A DNA stretch of 6,872 nucleotides from assembly GCA_021202305.1 (NCBI GenBank), contig JAJQDG010000128.1, positions 1 through 6,872 of the forward strand, read 5' to 3'. The position numbers and the translations under genes are program-made. The notes beneath the pieces were generated by a model, which saw only the letters and a program-made list of their open reading frames with translations, had not been told where the DNA came from and made no database searches. Below are positions 1 to 5,428 of this stretch, piece by piece. This DNA is from Candidatus Gastranaerophilales bacterium (GTDB taxonomy: Bacteria > Cyanobacteriota > Vampirovibrionia > Gastranaerophilales > Gastranaerophilaceae). Each line of letters opens with the position of its first letter. Position 1 is the first letter of the stretch.

Positions 1-2
1 TC

Positions 3-68
3 GCCGGCGTTACGTTCCGTGTCGGGGCTGACCGCCCCGACACTCTACGCCGGCTACCGCGCACCGGC
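3..68. repeat. GC-rich nested palindrome, possible dispersed intergenic repeat
   Basis: Seen directly: an inner perfect 10-bp inverted repeat (19-28 GTGTCGGGGC with 34-43 GCCCCGACAC, 5-nt loop) lies inside an outer perfect 8-bp inverted repeat (3-10 GCCGGCGT with 47-54 ACGCCGGC). Internal loops of 8 and 3 nt separate the two stems. A further CCGGC at 64-68 can pair with GCCGG at 49-53. Positions 1-70 contain 50 G or C bases, in sharp contrast to the AT-rich genes that follow. I see no open reading frame or tRNA/rRNA signature in it. The left edge of the window may cut it. Inference: a dispersed palindromic repeat element or a structured RNA or terminator region for an upstream gene outside the window. 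Confidence 0.6.
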
Positions 69-72
69 TTTT
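49..72 (+). terminator. Weak terminator-like hairpin with T tail
   Basis: GCCGG at 49-53 can pair with CCGGC at 64-68, followed directly by TTTT (69-72) and more T-rich sequence to about 87. The stem is only 5 bp with a 10-nt loop, so it would be a weak intrinsic terminator for a gene to the left of the window. The same bases 49-54 also form the outer arm of the larger palindrome, so the two folds exclude each other. Confidence 0.25.
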
Positions 73-111
73 GCGTTTTGGGTTTTTAAGGTATCCCCCT
101 TTGGATTATAT

Positions 112-140
112 TTTGCAGAGAATAATAACTTTGATATAAT
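112..140 (+). promoter_or_regulatory. rimM-trmD promoter with extended -10, predicted leaderless start
   Basis: There is a perfect -10 hexamer TATAAT at 135-140, preceded by TG at 132-133 (extended -10, TGATATAAT). A -35 candidate TTTGCA (112-117) matches 4 of 6 consensus bases with a 17-bp spacer. Only six bases (141-146) separate the -10 box from the rimM ATG at 147. Transcription normally starts about 7 nt past the -10 box, so the transcript is predicted to begin at or next to the start codon. No purine-rich Shine-Dalgarno sequence precedes this ATG. Confidence 0.7.
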
Positions 141-146
141 TTACTT

Positions 147-644
147 ATGGAATACATTTCTATAGGTAAAATTTTAAATTTTCACGGCATAAAAGGCGAA
201 GCAAAAATAGGTTTTTCCAATCAGGCATTAATTGCATCCGTAAAGGAAGTATACGCGGGCTTATCAAAAACCAAATTTAAAGTGTCTTACGTAAGATTTC
301 ATAAAAACTTTGCAATAGTAAAATTTGAAGAAATTAATTCCATAAATGAACTTATAGAGTACAAAGGCGAAAATATATATCTTTTAAAAGAAACCGTTGA
401 AAAAAACCTTGATAAAAATGAATTCCTGATTGATGATTTAATAGGAATAAACGTTTTTGATAACGAGGAAAATTTTATAGGACACGTAGAAGAAATTCAA
501 AAGTCAAAAGCAAATGATATTCTTTGCATTAAATCCGATACAAAAGAAAATTTAATACTGGTGCCTTTTGTATCGGAACTGGTTCCGATTGTTGATATAA
601 AAGCAAAAAAAATCATTATAAAACCGATAGAGGGGCTTTTATGA
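147..644 (+). CDS. rimM: Ribosome maturation factor RimM
   Basis: 165-aa 16S rRNA processing factor that assists 30S head assembly by binding ribosomal protein S19 (family knowledge). The N-terminal RimM beta-barrel carries the family opening GKILNFHGIKGE (residues 7-18). The C-terminal PRC-barrel starts near DDLIG (96-100), includes NDILCI (123-128) and LVPFV (138-142), and closes with the typical EGLL tail (162-165). Length is normal for the family. The ATG at 147 is chosen because the RimM core begins within a few residues. It lies 6 nt after a perfect -10 box and lacks a Shine-Dalgarno sequence. The stop overlaps the trmD start (ATGA, 641-644), so the two genes are translationally coupled. 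The ribosomal gene rpsP, which often precedes rimM, is not directly upstream in this window. Confidence 0.96.
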   Translation: MEYISIGKILNFHGIKGEAKIGFSNQALIASVKEVYAGLSKTKFKVSYVRFHKNFAIVKFEEINSINELIEYKGENIYLLKETVEKNLDKNEFLIDDLIGINVFDNEENFIGHVEEIQKSKANDILCIKSDTKENLILVPFVSELVPIVDIKAKKIIIKPIEGLL

Positions 645-1318
645 GATTTGATGTATTAACTCTTTTTCCTGAAATTATAAACGATTACTGTTCTTATTCA
701 ATTATAAAAAGGGGAATTGAAAAAAAATTAATTCAAGTAAACCCTGTAAATTTTAGAAATTATACCCATGATAAACATCATCATGCAGATGATACCCCCT
801 ATGGCGGTACATCGGGCATGGTAATTATGGCGCCGCCTGTTTTTGAAGCGTATGAAGATATAGATAAAACAGATGATTTTGAATTTATAATGCTCACACC
901 TCAGGGAGAAAAATATTGTCAAAAAACATGCACGGAACTATCCAAAAGAAAACAGCTTATACTGCTTTGCGGACATTATGAGGGTTTTGATGAAAGAATA
1001 AGAATAGGCTTGAAGCCGAGAGAAATTTCACTCGGGGATTACGTTTTAACAGGCGGCGAATTAGGCGCTTTATGTATTATAGACAGTGTTTCAAGGCAAA
1101 TAGAAGGTGTTTTGAATAAAACCGATTCTCCTTTAAATGATTCATTTTCAGAAGGGCTTTCAGGGCTTTTGGAACATCCTCAATATACGCGCCCCAGAGA
1201 ATACCGCGGAATGAAAGTGCCTGATGTACTTTTAAGCGGAAACCATGCAGAAATTGAAAAATATAGACAGGAACAAAGAATTTTAAGAACAAAATTAAGA
1301 CGCCCCGACCTTTTATGA
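641..1318 (+). CDS. trmD: tRNA (guanine-N1)-methyltransferase TrmD
   Basis: 225-aa SPOUT-family enzyme that uses S-adenosylmethionine to make m1G37 in tRNAs, preventing +1 frameshifts (family knowledge). Visible motifs: start RFDVLTLFPE, the tRNA/AdoMet loop DDTPYGGTSGM (50-60), the trefoil-knot segments LLCGHYEGFDER (108-119) and SLGDYVLTGGE (130-140), DSVSRQIEGVL with Arg152, DSFSEGL with Asp167, then VLLSGNHAEI and the closing RRPDLL. Arg152 and Asp167 line up with the E. coli catalytic Arg154 and Asp169. The knot loop reads GGTSG where GGG(A/P)G is usual. The protein ends right at RRPDLL and lacks the roughly 30-residue tail of the E. coli enzyme (255 aa). An AGGGG Shine-Dalgarno (631-635) lies 5 nt before the ATG, inside the rimM end. 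The 3' end overlaps the convergent nrtR-like gene by 6 bp. Confidence 0.97.
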   Translation: MRFDVLTLFPEIINDYCSYSIIKRGIEKKLIQVNPVNFRNYTHDKHHHADDTPYGGTSGMVIMAPPVFEAYEDIDKTDDFEFIMLTPQGEKYCQKTCTELSKRKQLILLCGHYEGFDERIRIGLKPREISLGDYVLTGGELGALCIIDSVSRQIEGVLNKTDSPLNDSFSEGLSGLLEHPQYTRPREYRGMKVPDVLLSGNHAEIEKYRQEQRILRTKLRRPDLL

Positions 1319-2008
1319 AAAAAAGTGCCCGCGTTTTGAATCAAGCGTAATCGTATCAAAAGAATAAAGCGCCGCAGGGCGTTTTGAACCGGCTTTTGAA
1401 GTTTCATTTAATTCTATTAAAATATCTGACGCAAGCATTTTTTTTCTGAAATTTCTTTTATCTAATGTTCTTTTCAAAATTAACTCGTAGGATTTTTGCA
1501 ATTCGGTTAGTGTAAATTTTTTAGGCAAAAGCTGAAAAGCTATCGGGCAAAGCTCAAGCCTTTCACGTGTTCTTTTAAGGCTGTATTCAATAATTTCTTT
1601 ATGGTCAAACGCAAGCGGGGGAAGTTTTTCAACACTATGCCATTCAATTTCGGATGCTGCCGAATTTTCCGTTATTTGCGCATTAATATCTTCTGCTCTG
1701 ATAAGGGCATAGTATGCGCAGGTTATAACCCTTGTATTAGGATAACGCAGAGGGTCGCCGAACGTGTAAAGCTGTTCAAGGTAAATATTTTGAACATTTG
1801 TTTTTTCTTTCAAGACGCGGAGCGCAGCATCGTCAAGATTTTCAGAAAGCCGGATAAACCCTCCGGGGATAGACCACCTGCCTCTAAAGGGTTCATTGGT
1901 TCTTTTAAGCAAAAGAACCTTCAATTTGCTTTTTACAATAGTTAAAATTACAACGTCAACCGTAACTTCGTGAGTTTTAGTTTCCGTAAATGTCCTATTT
2001 GCACCCAT
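1313..2008 (-). CDS. nrtR: NrtR-like transcriptional regulator (Nudix domain plus winged helix)
   Basis: 231 aa in the two-domain layout of NrtR, a repressor of NAD metabolism genes that senses ADP-ribose-type ligands (family knowledge). Residues 13-145 form a Nudix fold: VLLLKR, EPFRGRWSIPGGF, and YLEQLYTFGDP (76-86), which is characteristic of the NrtR/NadR-type Nudix group. The Nudix box is degenerate. Gly50, Glu56, Arg64 and Glu68 are kept, but the expected Glu after Arg64 is Val65, the second Glu of the EE pair is Lys69, and the Gly is Asn71. That argues against hydrolase activity and for a sensor role. Residues 155-216 are the winged-helix domain, with FTLTELQKSYELIL and LDKRNFRKKM. The start at 2008 is preceded by a promoter but no Shine-Dalgarno. 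The gene is divergent from the tolC-mac operon and overlaps trmD at the 3' ends. Which genes it controls is not shown by the sequence. Confidence 0.85.
   Translation of the reverse strand: MGANRTFTETKTHEVTVDVVILTIVKSKLKVLLLKRTNEPFRGRWSIPGGFIRLSENLDDAALRVLKEKTNVQNIYLEQLYTFGDPLRYPNTRVITCAYYALIRAEDINAQITENSAASEIEWHSVEKLPPLAFDHKEIIEYSLKRTRERLELCPIAFQLLPKKFTLTELQKSYELILKRTLDKRNFRKKMLASDILIELNETSKAGSKRPAALYSFDTITLDSKRGHFFS
1366..1385. terminator. Possible weak terminator hairpin inside the 3' end of nrtR
   Basis: AAAGCGCC (1366-1373) can pair with GGCGTTTT (1378-1385) through 7 Watson-Crick pairs and one G-T pair, closed by a GCAG loop. It is the nearest stem-loop downstream of trmD, about 48 bp past its stop and antisense to nrtR coding sequence. 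On the + strand the T run is part of the stem and is followed by GAACC, so it is not a classical terminator. It could be coincidental coding sequence. Confidence 0.22.
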
Positions 2009-2014
2009 ATAACA

Positions 2015-2043
2015 ATATTAGAACAAACCGTTTTTTTAGTCAA
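2015..2043 (-). promoter_or_regulatory. nrtR-like gene promoter, predicted leaderless start
   Basis: Read on the - strand: -35 TTGACT (complement of 2038-2043, 5 of 6 consensus bases), a 17-bp spacer, then -10 TAATAT (complement of 2015-2020, 4 of 6). Six bases then precede the ATG at 2008. No Shine-Dalgarno sequence fits between the -10 box and the start codon, so the transcript is predicted to begin at or next to the ATG. Confidence 0.65.
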
Positions 2044-2089
2044 TTTTTAATAGTGCTGGTACAAACAGAGTATTTTTTTAATCGGTAAA

Positions 2090-2117
2090 TAAACAATCTA
2101 TGCGCCCGTGATAAAAT
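2090..2117 (+). promoter_or_regulatory. tolC-macAB operon promoter with extended -10
   Basis: Extended -10 TGATAAAAT at 2109-2117 (hexamer TAAAAT 2112-2117, 5 of 6). A -35 candidate TAAACA (2090-2095, 4 of 6) sits at a 16-bp spacing. The -10 hexamer overlaps the first possible ATG (2116-2118). The second in-frame ATG (2125) lies 7 nt past the -10 box, where transcription should begin. This supports a leaderless start at 2125. Confidence 0.6.
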
Positions 2118-2124
2118 GTTTGCT

Positions 2125-3543
2125 ATGTTTAAGAAAGTTTTTGCGGCGTTTGCGCTCTTTTCAATAACGGTTTTACCTTCATTTGCCATTCAGGAAATCA
2201 ACAAAGGCGATGTCTTGAATTTGGAACAGTGCATTGAAATTGCGCTCAGGAACTCCCCTAATATAGCTAAAGCAAAGGCTCAGATTAAAATTCAGGAAGC
2301 AAACGTAGGGCAGGCGAAATCCGCCTGGACTCCTTCTATCGGTGTTGGAACGGGGTTCAACGGTTCTAACACAAGAAGGGGTTCGCATTCAAGCTCTGAT
2401 CATTATTTTGGGGTAGATGCTTCCATTTCGCAGATGATTTATGACTTTGGCAAAACAAACGCAAGTATAAATACGCAAAAATTTAATTTAATGGCTGCAA
2501 AATACGAACTTGATTATACAACGCTTGAAACCGTATACAATGTAAAAGAAGCATACTACGGGGTTCTTGCTGCAAAAGCAAACCGCGATGTTCAGGTTCA
2601 AAATGTTGAAATAAATGAAAGATATTATGACCAGATTAAAGCTTATTTTGATGAAGGTATCAGAAGCAGAATAGATTTTGTAAATGCGGATGTCAATTTA
2701 TCAAATGCAAAGTATGATTTATTGAGCGCGCAGGATAATTATTGCGATGCTATGGTCAAATTAAATAAGGCTCTTTATGTAACAAATAATCCTGATTATG
2801 CAATTGCGCCTTTAGAAAAATTCAATATTTATAATGATGTAACGCCGGTTACGTTAATCCACAGTCACGATACTTCCCACGGGCATGAAGAACTTCATGA
2901 AGATGAGTTAAAAGAAATAACGCTTGCAGGGATAATTAAAGAAAATGAAATTGTAAAAGATCATAAACTTGACCCTGTTAACAAAACTTTTGAAGAAGTT
3001 CTTGAAATTGCAAACGAAAACAGACCCGATTTAAAAACGTATCTTGCATTAAAGGATGCAAGCAAAGAATCTTTAAAATACACAAAAAGGTCATGGTTTC
3101 CCGAACTTTCAGCCAACGCAGGATACAGCTATACAAGGCAGGATTCAACAAACATAAATTCACTTTCCTACGGTGCGGATTTATCAATTCCCGCCGTCCG
3201 TCCCGTCGGCATAAAATATGAAATAGACGCGGCAAATGCCGAACTGGAAAGCGCTAATGAAGATGTAAGGCTTATTTATCAAACAGTTTATTATGATGTG
3301 CAGCTTGCACTTTGCGAAACAAAAATCCATGAAAATCAAATTCCTCTCGTGTTAAACAGAATTAAACTCGCGAAAGAAAATTTTGAACTTGCAGACGGCA
3401 GATATATAGAAGGTATCGGCAATTATATCGAATTGCAGGATGCAAGAAGCGAATATCTGAATGCACAGCAGGAATATATTAATACTGTATATGAATACGG
3501 AATTGCAAGGGCAAATCTAGACTTTGCAATGGGGGTAAAATGA
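2125..3543 (+). CDS. tolC: TolC-family outer membrane efflux channel
   Basis: 472 aa from this start. Trimers of this family form an outer-membrane beta-barrel and periplasmic alpha-tunnel that dock onto adaptor/pump complexes. The Sec signal peptide runs MFKKVFAAFALFSITVLPSF plus Ala21, with probable cleavage after SFA. Two OEP repeats follow. The first holds LEQCIEIALRNSPNIAKAKAQ and the YFDEGIRSRIDFVNADVNLS segment. The second opens near FEEVLEIANENRPDL and ends with the family-typical GRYIEGIGNYIELQDARSEY and ARANLDFAMG. A histidine- and acid-rich insert at about residues 246-261 sits between the repeats. An ATG at 2116 is in frame but would put three residues before the signal peptide and lies within the -10 box, so 2125 is preferred. 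There is no Shine-Dalgarno sequence. The stop overlaps the macA start (ATGA). Confidence 0.92.
   Translation: MFKKVFAAFALFSITVLPSFAIQEINKGDVLNLEQCIEIALRNSPNIAKAKAQIKIQEANVGQAKSAWTPSIGVGTGFNGSNTRRGSHSSSDHYFGVDASISQMIYDFGKTNASINTQKFNLMAAKYELDYTTLETVYNVKEAYYGVLAAKANRDVQVQNVEINERYYDQIKAYFDEGIRSRIDFVNADVNLSNAKYDLLSAQDNYCDAMVKLNKALYVTNNPDYAIAPLEKFNIYNDVTPVTLIHSHDTSHGHEELHEDELKEITLAGIIKENEIVKDHKLDPVNKTFEEVLEIANENRPDLKTYLALKDASKESLKYTKRSWFPELSANAGYSYTRQDSTNINSLSYGADLSIPAVRPVGIKYEIDAANAELESANEDVRLIYQTVYYDVQLALCETKIHENQIPLVLNRIKLAKENFELADGRYIEGIGNYIELQDARSEYLNAQQEYINTVYEYGIARANLDFAMGVK
2860..2898 (+). other. Histidine-rich insert in the TolC-family protein
   Basis: Counting from the start at 2125, residues 246-258 read HSHDTSHGHEELH, with five His in 13 positions, followed by EDELKE. 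The segment lies between the two OEP repeats, which in TolC structures is the periplasmic equatorial region. Such His/Asp/Glu clusters often bind transition metals. A metal role here is inference only. Confidence 0.55.
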
Positions 3544-4694
3544 AGAAAAAAATTATAATTATATTAATTGTTTTAGTTTTGGCTGCAATTATATTTTTTG
3601 TTATTAAAAAACAGGGAGCTTCAAGCGAAGGATACGTAACGGCACCTTTAAGACTTGATACAATAACAAAAATTATAGAAGCCTCAGGTACAATAAATCC
3701 TGTGCAAACCGCAACTGTCGGCTCTCAAGTTTCAGGCAAAATAACGGCAGTTTATGTTGATTACAATTCTCCGGTTAAAAAAGGGCAGCTTTTAGCCGAA
3801 ATTGATACTTCCCTTTTTCAGGCAAGCGTTGACCAATCTAAGGCAAATATAAATAATGCGCGCGCCCAATTGCAAAAGCTTGAAGCAACATTAAATTATG
3901 ATAAATTAATGTATGAAAGATATTCAAACCTTCTTCAAAAAGGGTACGTTTCAAAATCTGAAGTAGACCAATTAAAAGCAACATATCTTGCCGACCTTGC
4001 GGGTGTCAAGGCGCAGAAAGCTTCCATAAAAGAGGCGGAAGCTTCTTATAAAACCGCAGAATCAAACCTTGGTTACACAAAAATATATTCGCCGGTTGAC
4101 GGAGTTATAATTTCAAAAGATATAGAAGTGGGCGAAACGGTTGCTTCAAGTTATCAAACTCCTGAATTATTTTCGGTTGCCGAAGATTTAACAAAAATGC
4201 AAATCGAAACAAACGTATCGGAAGCTGATATCGGGAATGTAACTGTCGGGCAGGAAGCTGATTACACAATAGACGGCTATCCGGATGAAACTTTTAAGGG
4301 ATATGTTAATCAAGTAAGGCTTTCTTCCACAACAACGTCAAATGTTGTAACATATACGGTTGTAATTTCGGTTAACAATGAAGATTTAAAATTAAAACCG
4401 GGAATGACAGCCAATGTTTCAATTGTTGTTCAAAAGAAAGAAAACATCTTGACGGCAATCAACCCTGCATTAAAATTTACACCTTTAGGCACAGATGTTA
4501 AATACGATACACAGGGAATTTGGATATTAAAAAATAATAAACCGGAAAGAATAACCGTTGAAACGGGCATTTCAGATGATTCTAAAACTGAAATCATAAC
4601 CGATGAATTAAAAGAAAACGATTTAGTAATAGTCGGTAAAAAAGTAAAAGATTCATCCGCTAATACAGGCGGACACCCCCCGAGGTTTTTATAA
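3540..4694 (+). CDS. macA: MacA-type periplasmic adaptor (membrane fusion protein)
   Basis: 384-aa inner-membrane-anchored adaptor that links a MacB-type ABC transporter to a TolC channel. The N-terminus is KKK followed by one hydrophobic anchor (residues 5-22). Then come the first lipoyl half (about 56-90, with VGSQVSGKITAVYVDYNSPVKKG), a helical hairpin (91-177, Ala/Lys/Gln-rich heptads), and the second lipoyl half with LGYTKIYSPVDGVIISKDIE and GETV (178-201). A beta-barrel domain (about 215-297, ending LKPGMTANVSIVV) and a membrane-proximal domain (298-372) complete it. Gln206 in SSYQTPE may match the gating glutamine of E. coli MacA; this alignment was made by eye. Length fits the family. 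The gene overlaps the tolC stop by 4 bp, with a GGGGG Shine-Dalgarno (3531-3535) inside tolC. Substrate is not predictable. Confidence 0.93.
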   Translation: MKKKIIIILIVLVLAAIIFFVIKKQGASSEGYVTAPLRLDTITKIIEASGTINPVQTATVGSQVSGKITAVYVDYNSPVKKGQLLAEIDTSLFQASVDQSKANINNARAQLQKLEATLNYDKLMYERYSNLLQKGYVSKSEVDQLKATYLADLAGVKAQKASIKEAEASYKTAESNLGYTKIYSPVDGVIISKDIEVGETVASSYQTPELFSVAEDLTKMQIETNVSEADIGNVTVGQEADYTIDGYPDETFKGYVNQVRLSSTTTSNVVTYTVVISVNNEDLKLKPGMTANVSIVVQKKENILTAINPALKFTPLGTDVKYDTQGIWILKNNKPERITVETGISDDSKTEIITDELKENDLVIVGKKVKDSSANTGGHPPRFL

Positions 4695-4697
4695 AAA

Positions 4698-5414
4698 ATG
4701 GCAGTAATTGAAGCAAAAAATTTAATAAAAACCTATTCTACGGGCGATACTTCATTTAATGCGCTTGACGGAGTTTCCCTTAAAGTGGAATACGGGGAAA
4801 TGGTTGCAATAATGGGGCCGTCAGGCTCAGGCAAGTCTACTTTTATGAATATGGTAGGGTGTCTTGATAAGCCGACTTCTGGTGAATATTATTTAGACGG
4901 TGTCAGCGTTGAAACAATGAATTCTGATGAACTTGCAGAAATTAGAAATTTAAAACTCGGGTTCGTTTTTCAAGGATTCAATTTAATTTCAAAAACATCC
5001 GCCGTAGAAAATGTAGAACTGCCCATGGTATATAAAGGCATTGACCCTGTTACAAGGCACGAAAAAGCAATGGAAGCCCTAAAAATTGTCGGGCTTGAAA
5101 AACGCGCAGGCCACCACCCCAATCAAATGTCGGGCGGGCAGCAGCAAAGGGTTGCAATTGCCCGCGCAATTGTAAATGATGCCCCTGTTATACTGGCAGA
5201 TGAACCGACAGGCAACCTTGATACAAAAACAAGCGTTGATGTTATGAATTTTTTTGTTGAGTTGAACGAAAAATATAAAAAAACTCTCGTAATAGTTACC
5301 CATGAAGATGATATTGCAGGATATTGCAAACGTGTTGTAAGATTTAGAGACGGCAAAATTATTTCAGATATGCAAAATGAAAATCCGACACGCCAAAATA
5401 CAAAAACTGAATAA
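4698..5414 (+). CDS. ABC transporter ATP-binding protein (MacB/LolD type)
   Basis: 238-aa nucleotide-binding subunit that powers the MacB-type permease encoded next. All ABC motifs are intact: Walker A GPSGSGKST (40-48), Q-loop Gln92 in FVFQGFNLI, signature MSGGQQQRVAIARA (144-157), Walker B VILADEP (164-170) with catalytic Glu169, D-loop GNLD (172-175) and H-loop His202. FQGFNLI with SGGQQQRVAIARA is typical of the MacB/LolD/FtsE subfamily. In E. coli this domain is fused to the permease as MacB, while here it is a separate gene with a polar C-terminal tail (about 225-238). It begins 3 bp after the macA stop. A GAGG Shine-Dalgarno (4682-4685) lies 12 nt before the ATG, a longer spacing than for its neighbours. 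Confidence 0.95.
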   Translation: MAVIEAKNLIKTYSTGDTSFNALDGVSLKVEYGEMVAIMGPSGSGKSTFMNMVGCLDKPTSGEYYLDGVSVETMNSDELAEIRNLKLGFVFQGFNLISKTSAVENVELPMVYKGIDPVTRHEKAMEALKIVGLEKRAGHHPNQMSGGQQQRVAIARAIVNDAPVILADEPTGNLDTKTSVDVMNFFVELNEKYKKTLVIVTHEDDIAGYCKRVVRFRDGKIISDMQNENPTRQNTKTE

Positions 5415-5428
5415 TTCCGGAGAAAAAA

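Noticed and set aside
19..43. 10-bp GC-rich hairpin as a classical intrinsic terminator
   Set aside because: The stem is strong but is followed by TCTACGCC, not a T run, so it does not meet the usual terminator pattern by itself.
1..146. CRISPR array, tRNA or riboswitch in the 5' non-coding region
   Set aside because: There are no regularly spaced repeats, no tRNA cloverleaf with a T-loop, and no riboswitch class I can recognise. The promoter directly abuts the rimM start, leaving no leader for a riboswitch.
728..922. Open reading frame on the - strand inside trmD
   Set aside because: It lies wholly opposite conserved TrmD coding sequence and shows no recognisable protein features. It is a chance frame in AT-rich DNA.
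1077..1407. Two overlapping - strand open frames across the trmD end
   Set aside because: They are antisense to conserved TrmD motifs, overlap each other and the real nrtR frame, and have no family resemblance.
1601..1945. 114-codon + strand open frame opposite the nrtR-like gene
   Set aside because: The - strand frame has clear Nudix and winged-helix motifs. The + strand product is a Cys/Phe-rich shadow without a credible ribosome binding site.
2023..2066. Repeated ACAAAC words (2023-2028 and 2061-2066) as a possible operator
   Set aside because: Six-base direct repeats are expected by chance in AT-rich intergenic DNA, and no palindromic operator was found in 2009-2124.
5079..5356. Two - strand open frames opposite the ABC signature and Walker B region
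   Set aside because: They are shadows of the strongly conserved ATPase coding sequence.
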